Assembly (NCBI RefSeq): GCF_001050035.1
Contig: NZ_CVTA01000020.1
Span: 1-55,660, forward strand
From: Mycolicibacterium komanii
Lineage (GTDB): Bacteria > Actinomycetota > Actinomycetes > Mycobacteriales > Mycobacteriaceae
DNA length: 55,660 nucleotides
Reading direction: 5' to 3'
Position numbers and translations under genes: made by a program. Positions 8,171 through 16,948 of the stretch are shown here, piece after piece (the first letter of the stretch is position 1; each line of letters begins with the position of its first letter). The notes beneath the pieces were generated by a model. The model worked only from the letters and a program-made list of their open reading frames with translations. It ran no database searches and was not told where the DNA came from.

Positions 8171-9319
8171 CCCGAGCCCCCGCTGCGCGATGATGGTGCG
8201 CTGCACCTCGCTGGTGCCCGCGTAGATCGTCGTCCCCAGCGAGAAGCGCAGGAGATGTTCGAAGCGGCCGCGCTCCGGCGCCGTCGGCTCGAAGTGGGCC
8301 CGCATCGCATCCGGCCCGACGAGCTCGACGATGTCCTGGCTCGCGCGCACGAGCGCCTCGGTGGAGAACACCTTCGACATCGGCCCCTCGGCGAGCGGTG
8401 CTTGACCGTTCTCGGTCATCCACACGCATCGGCGCTGGAGCAGCGTCGCCACTTCGAGTTCCATTGCCACCCGCGCGATCCGCCGTCGCACATCGGTTTT
8501 CGTGATCTGAGGTGCGCAGTCTCCTGCGGGTGTGGTCGACGCCCACTGCTCGGCGTGGTGCAGGAGGCGGGCGATGTGCGGTCCCCATCCGGACGCGTGT
8601 TCGTCCTGCAGTGACAGGCCCAGCACCTGCCAACCGGCGTCGACATCCCCGATCCGCCAGTCGTCGGCGATGCGCACGTCGCTGTAAAAGGTGATGTTCG
8701 TACGCTCCCCGGACAGCGTCCACACCGCCTGCGCCTCGAAGCCGTCGGAGCACGTCGGCACGAGAAACATCGTGAGCCCCTTGTGCTTCGGCTTCTCGGG
8801 GCTGGTCCGAGCCAACAGAAATACGTAGTCGGCGATGTGGCCGTTGGTGATGAACATCTTGGAGCCGTTGATGACCCATTCATCACCGTCACGCACAGCC
8901 CTGGTCGCCGCGGCGGCCACATCCGATCCGCATTCGGGTTCGGTGAAACCCAGCGCGATGGTCACCTCACCACTCAAGGCGCCGGGGAGAATGCGCTCCT
9001 TCATCGCGGGTGTGCCGATCTGCCGGATGATCGACGCCACCATCCGAGTCGTCTCGGACAGGTACACCGGCGCGTCCGTCCGCATCAGCTCCTCGTTGAG
9101 CGCCTGCTCTTCCCATGCGTTGCGATCCTGCCCACCGAACTCGGACGGCCAGCCGGGAGCGAAGTAGCCCTTCTCGACGAGCCCTTTGGCGAAGTCGTCG
9201 TCGTGCGCGACACCGCTGCGGTAGATCCGTTCCTCGAAGTCCGGGGTCAGCACATCGTCGAGGTGCTCGCGCACCCCGTCGCGGAAGGCTTCGGTCGCGG
9301 CGTCGGACTGAAAGTGCAT
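8159..9319 (-). CDS. Acyl-CoA dehydrogenase (FadE-type)
   Basis: 386 aa flavoprotein. It shows the FAD-binding 'G-F-T-E-P-E-C-G-S-D' and 'F-I-T-N-G' motifs and the C-terminal 'A-G-T-S-E-V-Q-R-T-I-I-A' segment. It introduces a double bond into an acyl-CoA. It is divergent from a second, shorter acyl-CoA dehydrogenase at 9421 across a gap with a perfect operator-like inverted repeat. Mycobacterial FadE proteins often form heterotetramers from such neighbours, so a complex is plausible. I chose the ATG at 9319 because it matches the family N-terminus and leaves the inverted repeat outside the gene. Confidence 0.9.
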   Translation of the reverse strand: MHFQSDAATEAFRDGVREHLDDVLTPDFEERIYRSGVAHDDDFAKGLVEKGYFAPGWPSEFGGQDRNAWEEQALNEELMRTDAPVYLSETTRMVASIIRQIGTPAMKERILPGALSGEVTIALGFTEPECGSDVAAAATRAVRDGDEWVINGSKMFITNGHIADYVFLLARTSPEKPKHKGLTMFLVPTCSDGFEAQAVWTLSGERTNITFYSDVRIADDWRIGDVDAGWQVLGLSLQDEHASGWGPHIARLLHHAEQWASTTPAGDCAPQITKTDVRRRIARVAMELEVATLLQRRCVWMTENGQAPLAEGPMSKVFSTEALVRASQDIVELVGPDAMRAHFEPTAPERGRFEHLLRFSLGTTIYAGTSEVQRTIIAQRGLGLPR

Positions 9320-9370
9320 GAGCGGTAACCAATCTGTCGCAAAGCCGGTGCGGCGAACGTGGCCGATAAT

Positions 9371-9394
9371 GTTACTCTCAAAACTGAGAGTAAC
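9371..9394. promoter_or_regulatory. Perfect 10-bp inverted repeat between divergent fadE-like genes (putative operator)
   Basis: Arms GTTACTCTCA (9371-9380) and TGAGAGTAAC (9385-9394) are exact reverse complements separated by AAAC. The element lies 51 bases from one start codon and 26 from the other, ideal for dual repression by a TetR/FadR-type dimer. The arms do not match the KstR or KstR2 consensus as I remember them. Confidence 0.6.
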
Positions 9395-9420
9395 CATATT
9401 CGCACGTGAGGGAACATTCG

Positions 9421-10431
9421 GTGGACTTGAGCCTGTCCGACGAGCAGCGACAACTCGTCGACTCCTTCGCGGCGATGTATACCCGCGAGTCGACGTCGCA
9501 GCGGGTGCGGGCGGCCGAGCCCCTGGGATTCGATCCGAAGCTGTGGGAGGCACTGGTCAAGACGGGTGTCGTCGAGATGGCGGTGGGCGAATCCAACGGT
9601 GGCTGGGGGGCTTCCGAGTTGGAGCTGGCTCTGATCGCCGAGCAGTACGGCCGGGCGGTCGCGTCGGTGCCGGTCATCGAGGCGCAGATCGCTGCGCGGC
9701 TGCTGGCGGCCTGCGGTGGGGACGACCTGTTGGGCTCGGCCCTGTCGGGCGACAAGCTCGTCAGCTTCACGCCGCGGGCCTGTGACGGCGATGTGATGAC
9801 ACTCGTGCCCGGCGGCGCGGTGGCCGACACCGTGGTCGCGTTGGTCGGCGGGCATCTCATAGCGGTCCCGACCGAGAGTCGCATCGCGGTGCAGAACCTC
9901 GGGTCTCTACCGCTGGCGGATGTGCATCTGCGAGACGACGCCATCGTTCTCGCCGGAGGCGAGCAGGCCCGCCGGTTGTTCTCCGACGCGGTCGACCTGT
10001 GGCTGGCGCTCACCGCCGCGGCGCTGGTGGGCGCCGCCGCGAAGGCCGTTGAGATCGGCGTCGACTACGCCAAACAGCGATACGCGTTCGACACCCCGAT
10101 CGGCGCCTTCCAGGCCGTGTCACACCCGCTTGCGGACAGCGCCACGGCGACCGACGGCGCGCGACTGCTCGCCTTCGAGGCGGCGTGCGCCTTCGCCGAC
10201 GAAGCGCACCGCGCAACCGAGCTGGCCGCCATGGCGTTCGCGTTCGCATACGAGACCGCGCGTGATGCGACGTATCGCAGCCTGCACGTGCACGGTGGGT
10301 ACGGCTTCGGCATGGAAGGCGACATCCAGCTCTATTACCGGCGGGTCCGCGGCTGGGCCATGGTGTACGGCGAACCGGCGGTCGCGCTGGACCGCGTCGC
10401 GGACGCGCGCTACGGATCCGTCGGGGGCTGA
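9421..10431 (+). CDS. Acyl-CoA dehydrogenase-like protein (short, FadE-type)
   Basis: 336 aa. The N-terminus 'D-L-S-L-S-D-E-Q-R-Q-L-V' and the C-terminal 'H-G-G-Y-G-F' loop are characteristic of acyl-CoA dehydrogenases. The middle beta-domain is poorly conserved and shortened, as in the non-canonical partner subunits of heteromeric mycobacterial FadE complexes. GTG at 9421 is chosen because GAGGGA lies 8 bases upstream; GTG 9406 is possible. The likely role is partner of the divergent dehydrogenase at 8159-9319 (inference). Confidence 0.87.
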   Translation: MDLSLSDEQRQLVDSFAAMYTRESTSQRVRAAEPLGFDPKLWEALVKTGVVEMAVGESNGGWGASELELALIAEQYGRAVASVPVIEAQIAARLLAACGGDDLLGSALSGDKLVSFTPRACDGDVMTLVPGGAVADTVVALVGGHLIAVPTESRIAVQNLGSLPLADVHLRDDAIVLAGGEQARRLFSDAVDLWLALTAAALVGAAAKAVEIGVDYAKQRYAFDTPIGAFQAVSHPLADSATATDGARLLAFEAACAFADEAHRATELAAMAFAFAYETARDATYRSLHVHGGYGFGMEGDIQLYYRRVRGWAMVYGEPAVALDRVADARYGSVGG

Positions 10432-10440
10432 AGGCCTTTC

Positions 10441-11349
10441 TCAGGCTTCGGCACGCACCTGGTCCTTGACCGACAACACGATCGGGGGAGCGGTCCGCCA
10501 GTTCGGCACGCCCTGTTCCTCGCCGGCGGTCGCCCGCTTGTCGTCGCGCACGCCGACCCAGTGCGAATGGTTCAGCTGGTGCAACGTGAAGCACGACTGC
10601 AGAGCGTTGTAGAAGCCCATGTTGTCCACCGACTGATTGACCGACTCCTTGATGAGCAGGGCCGCCATCGTCGGTACGGTGGCGATGCGCCGCGCCATTT
10701 CCAGTGTGCGCTCGGCTAATTCGTCGCGCTTGAAGATCTTGCTCACCATCCCCAGGCGGTAGGCCTCCTCGATGTCGATGGCGTCGCCGGTCAGCATCAG
10801 CTCCTTGGTGCGTCGCGGGCCGAACTCCCACGGATGACCGAAGTACTCCATGCCACACATGCCCAGGCGGGTGCCGACGACGTCGGCGAAGCGCACCTCT
10901 TCGCTGCCAACGATCAGGTCACATGCCCAGATCAGCATCAGGCCCGCCGAGAACACGTCGCCGTGCACCTGCGCGATCGTGATCTTGCGCAGATTGCGCC
11001 ACCGCAGGTTGTTCTGGAAGAAGTAGTGCCACTCCTGCAGCATGATCTTTTCTGCACCCTCCCGGGTACCGCCGTTGATGGCGGCCGTCGGGTGCTGTCC
11101 CGGTCCCGGCGTGAACTCGGCGCGAGCCTGCTTGGAGCCGATGTCGTGGCCGGAGGAGAACATCGGTCCCTCGCCGGCGAGGATTACCACGCGGACGGTG
11201 TCGTCGGCCTCGGCGCGTCCGAACGCCTCGTCGAGTTCGACCAGCATCCCGCGGTTCTGTGCGTTGCGCTGCTCCGGGCGGTTCAGTGAAATCCGAACGA
11301 TCTGGCCGTCGTCGAACGTCTCCCATTTCAGAAACTCGTAATCGCTCAT
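10441..11349 (-). CDS. Enoyl-CoA hydratase/isomerase family protein
   Basis: 302 aa crotonase-superfamily protein, longer than the 260-280 aa norm owing to a ~25 aa insertion after 'S-S-G-H-D-I-G-S' (rich in Gly/Pro/Ala) and an extended C-terminus. The ATG at 11349 follows GGAGGA. It converges on the short acyl-CoA dehydrogenase and is divergent from the DapB-like gene. The active-site Gly region ('H-G-D-V-F-S-A-G') is present, but the family's catalytic Glu positions are not clear to me, so it may not be a simple hydratase. Confidence 0.87.
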   Translation of the reverse strand: MSDYEFLKWETFDDGQIVRISLNRPEQRNAQNRGMLVELDEAFGRAEADDTVRVVILAGEGPMFSSGHDIGSKQARAEFTPGPGQHPTAAINGGTREGAEKIMLQEWHYFFQNNLRWRNLRKITIAQVHGDVFSAGLMLIWACDLIVGSEEVRFADVVGTRLGMCGMEYFGHPWEFGPRRTKELMLTGDAIDIEEAYRLGMVSKIFKRDELAERTLEMARRIATVPTMAALLIKESVNQSVDNMGFYNALQSCFTLHQLNHSHWVGVRDDKRATAGEEQGVPNWRTAPPIVLSVKDQVRAEA

Positions 11350-11394
11350 CGTGTCCTCCGGTTCTTCCATCATGGCAATGGTGATATCAATATT

Positions 11395-11412
11395 TGAGAA
11401 GCTATGTTCTCA
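11395..11412. promoter_or_regulatory. Inverted repeat TGAGAA-N6-TTCTCA in divergent gap (putative operator)
   Basis: The repeat lies between the divergent enoyl-CoA hydratase (start 11349) and DapB-like (start 11444) genes. The arms are exact over six bases. The TGAGA core also appears in the arms of the 9371-9394 repeat, but in the opposite orientation, so it may not be the same regulator. Confidence 0.4.
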
Positions 11413-11443
11413 CGGGTCATAGGGACCGGTGGAGAAGGGTGAC

Positions 11444-12553
11444 ATGTCGGACTGTCAACGTAACCCGCGGGTGATCCTCTGGGGGCCAGGTCAGGTCGGT
11501 GTCGGTGCGTTGCGTGCACTGATTTCGCATCCGGGCCTGGACCTGGTCGGCGTGGTCGTGCACGCCGAGGCCAAGGACGGCATGGACGCGGGCGCGCTGT
11601 GCGGCATGCCCGCGACCGGCGTCGTCGCCACCCGCGACATCGACGCCGCGCTGTCGCTGGACGCCGACGTGGTCGCCTACTTCGCATCGGGCGACTATCG
11701 GTACGCGGAGGCCGCGCAGGACATTGCTCGCTGCCTGCGGGCCGGCAAGAACGTCGTGTGCACCTCGCTCGTTCCGATGTGTTACCCCCCGGCCGCGGAC
11801 AGAGAGACGGCCGAACTCATCGCCGCCGCGTGTGAGGCCGGCGGCGCCAGCTTCTTCAACAGCGGCGTGGACCCCGGATGGGCCAACGACGTGATCGCGC
11901 TGACCATGACCGGGTTCAGCAGCCGCGTCGACACGATCACCATGCAGGAGTTACTCGACTACGGCCCGATCAATCAACCCGAGATCATGTTCGACTTCAT
12001 GGGATTCGGTCACCCGCCCGACCATCCGGCGCCGTTGTTCGACACCGAGCGTCTCTCCGCGCTGTGGGCGCCCACCGTTCACCTGGTGGCCGACGGTGTG
12101 GGTCTACCGTTGGACCGCGTCGTGACAACGATCGACAAGTGGCTGGCCACCGAGCGTTACGAGGTCGCCTCCGGCGTCATCGAGCCGGGCACCATGGGCG
12201 GGATGCGGTTCAAGCTCGCCGGGATGGTCGACGGCGAGGAGCGGGTCGTGCTCGAGCACATCACGCGCATGGGCGAGGGTTCGGCGCCGGACTGGCCGCG
12301 CCATCCGTCCCCGCACGGCGGCTACCGTGTCATCGTGGACGGCCTTCCGACGTACACCGTTGACATCGAAATGCACGGGCGCGGCAACAACATGCGCGGC
12401 CTGACGTACGCCACCGTGATGCGGGAGCTGAACGCCATCCCGGCCGTGATGGCCGCTGCGCCGGGGGTGTTGTCGACGCTGGACCTGCCGCTGATTACCG
12501 GACCGGTTCGCGGCGGGACGTGGCGGGGTGTCCTGCCCGGCACCGCATCATGA
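11444..12553 (+). CDS. DapB-like NAD(P)-dependent dehydrogenase
   Basis: 369 aa. An N-terminal Rossmann domain of the dihydrodipicolinate-reductase type starts with W-G-P-G-Q-V-G and continues with 'C-L-R-A-G-K-N-V-V-C-T-S'. The C-terminal half lacks the DapB signature, so this is one of the broader NAD(P)-binding amine/diaminopentanoate dehydrogenase-like proteins common in actinobacteria rather than lysine biosynthesis. ATG 11444 has GGAGAAGGG upstream. The stop overlaps the nitroreductase start (ATGA), indicating a two-gene operon. Confidence 0.83.
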   Translation: MSDCQRNPRVILWGPGQVGVGALRALISHPGLDLVGVVVHAEAKDGMDAGALCGMPATGVVATRDIDAALSLDADVVAYFASGDYRYAEAAQDIARCLRAGKNVVCTSLVPMCYPPAADRETAELIAAACEAGGASFFNSGVDPGWANDVIALTMTGFSSRVDTITMQELLDYGPINQPEIMFDFMGFGHPPDHPAPLFDTERLSALWAPTVHLVADGVGLPLDRVVTTIDKWLATERYEVASGVIEPGTMGGMRFKLAGMVDGEERVVLEHITRMGEGSAPDWPRHPSPHGGYRVIVDGLPTYTVDIEMHGRGNNMRGLTYATVMRELNAIPAVMAAAPGVLSTLDLPLITGPVRGGTWRGVLPGTAS

Positions 12554-13200
12554 GCCGAGTACTGGTGGACGACATCTGGACCGTGATGGAGACCGCGACC
12601 GCGGTGCGGCGGTATCGCGACGAACCCGTCGACGATGCCACGCTCGAGAAGTGCCTGCGCGCTGCGAGTTTGGCGCCGTCTGGAGGCAACCAGCAGCCGT
12701 GGCGGTTCGTGGTCTTGCGCTCCGAACAGGCGCGAGCACTCATCACCGACGCCGCTCACCGGACGTGGGAGGAACTGCAGCAGTTCTACGGCGTGTCGGC
12801 GCCCGAGGACGGGGCGGACGATCCGAGGTCGCGCGTGCTGCGGTCGATGGCCGAACACATGCGGATCGGCGGCGCCGCACCGGGTCTCGTTCTGTTCTGT
12901 GTCCAACCGCAGGCTGGAGCGTCCGAACTTCAGCAAGGCGGTTCGATCTTCCCAGCGGTGCAGAATTTCCTTTTGGCGGCTCGCGCGCAGGGGCTCGGCG
13001 CGGCGATCACGTTGTGGCACAGCAGCTGTGAGGCGCAGTTACGCTCGTTGGTCGGCATTCCCGACGACTGGATGCTGGCGGCGTTGGTGACGGTCGGATG
13101 GCCCGCGGGCCGGCACCACACCGTTCGTCGCAAGCCCCTTCCGGAGGTAACGGCGGTGGATCGGTGGGATCAGCCCTGGCCCTCCGACGGTGCGCGGTGA
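12550..13200 (+). CDS. Nitroreductase-family FMN oxidoreductase
   Basis: 216 aa. The FMN-binding N-terminus 'A-V-R-R-Y-R-D-E-P-V' and 'A-P-S-G-G-N-Q-Q-P-W-R-F' are clear. It probably reduces a conjugated or nitro compound, or acts as an ene-reductase/dehydrogenase using NAD(P)H. The start overlaps the stop of the DapB-like gene. The last 31 bases overlap the convergent BrkB-family gene. Confidence 0.9.
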   Translation: MSRVLVDDIWTVMETATAVRRYRDEPVDDATLEKCLRAASLAPSGGNQQPWRFVVLRSEQARALITDAAHRTWEELQQFYGVSAPEDGADDPRSRVLRSMAEHMRIGGAAPGLVLFCVQPQAGASELQQGGSIFPAVQNFLLAARAQGLGAAITLWHSSCEAQLRSLVGIPDDWMLAALVTVGWPAGRHHTVRRKPLPEVTAVDRWDQPWPSDGAR

Positions 13201-14168
13201 TCCGTTGACGCGTCGCGGTTGACGTCGAAACGTACGCTGACCTTCTGAAATCCCTTTGCCCGTTCGGCTTTCGCCCGTCGGGTGTAGGTGCGGCGGTCGG
13301 CCGGCGTCAAGTTCACGTCGTCGGTGAACGGCGTCATCAACGACCGGGGATACAGCTGGTCGACGCGTACGACGTTGACCTCCGCGCACATCACGAGCGT
13401 CACCGAGATCAGGTACAGGAACGCGAGCAGGCCGAGAACCAGTGCGAAGACGCTGTTGGTCGCGCTGGTCGACTTCACGACGTGGGCGACGTAGTTCGCG
13501 CCGAACCACTGCAGCAGCTGCCAGATCACCGCGGCCGCGAGCGCGCCCGGCAGCACATCGCGATACGTCACCGACCGGGCGGTGGTGACACGGAAGGCCA
13601 CCAGGCAGATGCCCGCATTGATCGCGACGGTCACGATCGTGATGCCCGCTTTGCCCCACCACCCCAGGCCGGCGGTCGCGTGGCCAACCGCCGACAGCAC
13701 CGTCGCGGTGATCGCCGCCGAGCCGAGCACGAACAACAGCAGCAGGCTGCGCAAGCGCGACCGGATCGGGTCGGGGCGGTTGTTGCGGGGCACCGCCCAC
13801 ACCGAGTCCATCGCGTTCTGCAGCGCCTGCCCGACGCCGAGGCCGCCGTAGAGCGCGCCGGCGATACCGACCACGACGGCCGTGGCGCCGCCGCTGAGCT
13901 GATCCGGCCGCTGTAGCTGGCCGCCGATCACCGGGAACTGGCTGAACGTGGACTGCAGAACCTGCTGTTGAAGGTCCGGATGGCCGACGAGCACCACCCC
14001 CAGCGCGGTGGTCAACAACAGCAGCAGCGGGAACAGCGAGACGAACGCGTAGTAGGTGATCAGCGCGGCCAGGTAACCGCCCTGATCGTCGACGTACTTG
14101 TAGATGACCGCGATGATGAAGCCGACGCGGCGGTTGCGTCGCTGCAGCCGGTCCAGCCAGCCCACCAT
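13170..14168 (-). CDS. YihY/BrkB-family integral membrane protein
   Basis: 332 aa with about six hydrophobic segments, including 'Y-L-A-A-L-I-T-Y-Y-A-F-V-S-L-F-P-L-L' near the N-terminus, which is the hallmark of YihY/BrkB. The C-terminal ~60 residues are polar and highly charged. The function is unproven in this family; BrkB was originally linked to serum resistance and the proteins are often annotated as ribonuclease BN by mistake. ATG 14168 follows GAGGGGG. Confidence 0.88.
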   Translation of the reverse strand: MVGWLDRLQRRNRRVGFIIAVIYKYVDDQGGYLAALITYYAFVSLFPLLLLLTTALGVVLVGHPDLQQQVLQSTFSQFPVIGGQLQRPDQLSGGATAVVVGIAGALYGGLGVGQALQNAMDSVWAVPRNNRPDPIRSRLRSLLLLFVLGSAAITATVLSAVGHATAGLGWWGKAGITIVTVAINAGICLVAFRVTTARSVTYRDVLPGALAAAVIWQLLQWFGANYVAHVVKSTSATNSVFALVLGLLAFLYLISVTLVMCAEVNVVRVDQLYPRSLMTPFTDDVNLTPADRRTYTRRAKAERAKGFQKVSVRFDVNRDASTDHRAPSEGQG

Positions 14169-14263
14169 CTGCGGACCCCCTCGGCCTGGATCCTCGCTGA
14201 TCAGCTCGGCGATACCCGATTCGGCAAAGGGTCAATCCACGTTGGTGTCGCGACCGGCGCCGG

Positions 14264-15223
14264 TCAGCCGTTCTGTGCGCGTCTCGCTCGCGCTCGGCGC
14301 TTGCCCTCGTGCATCGCGGCCACCCGGGCCACGGGGATGGTTCTGCCGTGTTCGATCAGGTCGGCAGGCAGCGTCTGCGGTGCGGGCATCGCCTCCGCCC
14401 ACGGGTCGCGGCCCGCCAGGGCGTCGATCGCGGTGTGCACGGTGAAATCCGCGGGCGTGATGCGGTCCAGGTCCGACCAGTCGAGCGGAAACGAGACCGG
14501 GGTGCCGCGGCGCAGCCGCGGGCTGTAGGCGGCGACGACCGTCGCGCCGCCGGAGCGGGTGGAGTCGATGAACACCTTTCCTTCGCGGTCGTCGACGATG
14601 AAAGCCGTTGTCGCGCTGTTCGGATCGAGCGACTCGGCCCGTGCGGCCAGCGCACGGGTGGCCGCGGCGACATCGTCGACCGGTGCGCTGTCGTTCACAG
14701 GGACGAACACGTGCACACCCTTGGCGCCGCTCGTCTTCACCGTTCCAACCAAGCCGCAGTCCGAAAGTGCCTGCCGCACAAGGTGTGCGGCGGTCACGAC
14801 CGCCTTGAAATCGCTTTCCGCCGGCGGGTCCAGGTCGAGCACCAGATGCGTTGGGCGGTAGATGTCGTCGGCCAGGCCGAGGGTCGGATGGTATTCGACC
14901 GCACGCTGGTTGGCCAACCACAGCAAGGTGCGCCGATCGTCGCACAGGGCGTAGCGCACTTCGCGGTGCGAGGACTCTGCCCACATCGAAACGGTTTTGA
15001 CCCACTCCGGGGTGTACTTCGGCACGTTCTTCTGCATGAACGGTGCGCGCCCGCGCAGCACCCGCAGCACCGTCAGCGGGCGCCCCGCGAGACCGGGAAG
15101 TATTCGGTCGGACACCGCATCGAGGTAGTCGATCAGATCGCGCTTGGTGGCATCCGCGTCCGCGCTCAGAGGCTGGTCCAGGTTGGTCAGCTCCACCCCG
15201 GCGCGCTGTTCCTCGGCGCTCAT
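14264..15223 (-). CDS. LigD-type primase-polymerase (archaeo-eukaryotic primase superfamily)
   Basis: 319 aa. The catalytic metal site L-D-L-D-P (about residues 129-133) and the nucleotide-binding 'K-T-S-G-A-K-G-V-H-V' (about 163-172) place it with the polymerase domain of LigD. It is free-standing: no ligase or nuclease domain and no ligC neighbour in the window. Mycobacterial relatives (Prim-PolC beside LigC; PolD1/PolD2) fill short gaps with ribonucleotides in repair. Which paralogue this is cannot be decided here. A second, longer relative lies at 21171-22415. Confidence 0.88.
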   Translation of the reverse strand: MSAEEQRAGVELTNLDQPLSADADATKRDLIDYLDAVSDRILPGLAGRPLTVLRVLRGRAPFMQKNVPKYTPEWVKTVSMWAESSHREVRYALCDDRRTLLWLANQRAVEYHPTLGLADDIYRPTHLVLDLDPPAESDFKAVVTAAHLVRQALSDCGLVGTVKTSGAKGVHVFVPVNDSAPVDDVAAATRALAARAESLDPNSATTAFIVDDREGKVFIDSTRSGGATVVAAYSPRLRRGTPVSFPLDWSDLDRITPADFTVHTAIDALAGRDPWAEAMPAPQTLPADLIEHGRTIPVARVAAMHEGKRRARARRAQNG

Positions 15224-15250
15224 CTGTTCACCATAGGCGCCGGGCCCCGA

Positions 15251-16288
15251 TCAGATGCTGAGCCGACGGTAGCGCTGCAGGCGCCGGATTCCCGCGGCCG
15301 ACACCGCGCCGGCGTGTGGCGCCAGTGCGCTTTCGACCCGCGTGCGCACGTCGTTGACGTCGAGATGCGTCCCGATCGCGACGATCACATTCGTGGAATC
15401 AGGCGACGACGGTGCGTTCGCGATGTGGACAGACGTGCCGACCACGTTGACCACATAGCGGCGCGTACGCTCGCGGTATTGGATCGAGACCGTGCCCTTC
15501 AGCCGATACACACCTGCGGGCGGCTGTTCGAGCAGGTCGATCAACGCCGCGGGATCGACGTGACCGTCGCTGGTCACGGTCACCGAGTCGGCGTGGACGT
15601 GGGGATGTTCGGCCTCATCGTCCGTGTCGACCAACAGTTCTCGCAGTGACAGCTGGTCACCGACCTCGGTCGATGCGGACACGTCGTACAGCAGCGCCGG
15701 ATCGATCCGCCCCGCCGTCGCGCCCACGATGTGGACATCCGGATTACGTTCGCGCACACGGCTTTCGATGCGACCGAGCACCTCGTCGCGGTCAGCGTCG
15801 GGGATCCGGTCGAGCTTGTTGACCACCACCAGAGAGGCCGCGCCGTACCGGGCGGGCGGGGTGACGTGTTCGTCGACGGTGTCGAAATGGGTGGCGGCGT
15901 CGATGACGTCGACGACGCCGCCCGGCCGCACGCGGTCGACGCCGCTGAACCGGATGATCCGCGAGATCGCGATCGGGTCGGCCAAGCCGCTGGCCTCGAT
16001 GATGATGGCGTCCAGCCCGAGCTTCGGATCGGCGAGTTTGGCCAGCGCGTCGTCCAGGCCTCCGTCGTCGGGAAGGCAGCAGATGCACCCTCCGGCGATC
16101 GAGGCCGGCTCGTCGACCTGACCGGTGACCAGCGCGGCGTCGACGTTGAGCTCGCCGAAGTCGTTGATGATGACCCCCACGCGGGCACCGGGTTGGCGCA
16201 ACACGTGGTTGAGCAGCGTGGTCTTACCCGCTCCGAGGTAGCCGGTCAGGGCGATGGCCGGGATCGTCGTCGCTGTCACGCGACACAT
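15251..16288 (-). CDS. COG0523 GTPase (CobW/YjiA-type metallochaperone)
   Basis: 345 aa. Walker A 'G-Y-L-G-A-G-K-T-T' is near residue 14, the family's metal-binding C-I-C-C motif follows 'A-G-G' in the next third, and the 'N-K-L-D' guanine-specificity motif is present. A His/Asp-containing stretch (H-P-H-V-H-A-D) precedes the C-terminal CobW domain. Such proteins insert or traffic Zn or Co. No Zur-like box was recognised upstream. The start may be ATG 16288 or GTG 16279. It is divergent from the CsbD gene. Confidence 0.9.
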   Translation of the reverse strand: MCRVTATTIPAIALTGYLGAGKTTLLNHVLRQPGARVGVIINDFGELNVDAALVTGQVDEPASIAGGCICCLPDDGGLDDALAKLADPKLGLDAIIIEASGLADPIAISRIIRFSGVDRVRPGGVVDVIDAATHFDTVDEHVTPPARYGAASLVVVNKLDRIPDADRDEVLGRIESRVRERNPDVHIVGATAGRIDPALLYDVSASTEVGDQLSLRELLVDTDDEAEHPHVHADSVTVTSDGHVDPAALIDLLEQPPAGVYRLKGTVSIQYRERTRRYVVNVVGTSVHIANAPSSPDSTNVIVAIGTHLDVNDVRTRVESALAPHAGAVSAAGIRRLQRYRRLSI

Positions 16289-16375
16289 GATCGCAGCGAG
16301 GCACCTGTGCGTCCGCCCACAGGGTGTTTCGGACCCCCACGGATGTGGAACCTTGACGCTTGAGAGGAGGCCCGA

Positions 16376-16924
16376 ATGACGGACCACGATAAGGCCGGCC
16401 AGGCACGAGAAGGCCTGATCGACTCGGTGAAGGGCAAGGCCAAAGAGATGTTCGGTGCGATCACCGGAAACGACTCGATGACCGCCGAAGGCCAGCTCCA
16501 GCAGGCCGAGGCCGAACGCCGCAAGGAAGCCAACACGATCGAAGCGGTCGCCGACGCCGAGGCACACGACGCCCGCACCGAGGTCGCGGAGGCCAAGCGC
16601 GAAGGCGCCGAGGAGCGCGCCGAGGTGAATGCCGAGGCCGCGGCCGAAAAGGGCACGGTGGAGAGCCAGAAGACCGCCCAGAAACGCGCCGCCGAGCAAG
16701 CCGCACACCAGGAACTCGAGCGGGAGCGCACGCAGGCCGAACTCGAGGCGGAGCGCAAGGCGCGCGAGGCCCGGATCGAGCAGCGGGCCGAGGTGCACGA
16801 CGCCGACACCCAGCTCGCGGGCGCGCTCGAGGAACACCGCGAAGCGGTCGAGGAATCGGCGAGCGCGAAGTCGGAAGCCGCCCGCATCCGGCGCCAGGCC
16901 GACAACCTCAACGACAACGCCTGA
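16376..16924 (+). CDS. CsbD-like N-terminus with long charged helical extension
   Basis: 182 aa. The first ~45 residues ('V-K-G-K-A-K-E-M-F-G' ... 'E-G-Q-L-Q-Q-A-E') match CsbD stress proteins, which are normally only 60-70 aa. The remaining ~135 residues are almost pure Ala/Glu/Arg/Lys helix and look like a coiled coil. GAGAGGAGG precedes the ATG. It is 24 bases from the next gene, which is also a coiled coil. In other bacteria CsbD genes belong to the general stress regulon. Confidence 0.82.
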   Translation: MTDHDKAGQAREGLIDSVKGKAKEMFGAITGNDSMTAEGQLQQAEAERRKEANTIEAVADAEAHDARTEVAEAKREGAEERAEVNAEAAAEKGTVESQKTAQKRAAEQAAHQELERERTQAELEAERKAREARIEQRAEVHDADTQLAGALEEHREAVEESASAKSEAARIRRQADNLNDNA

Positions 16925-16948
16925 TCAAGGCATAGAAGGAGCTTGACC

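Noticed and set aside
16289..16375. A SigF-type promoter before the CsbD-like gene
   Set aside because: A GTTT is present but no matching GGGTA-like -10 at the right spacing.
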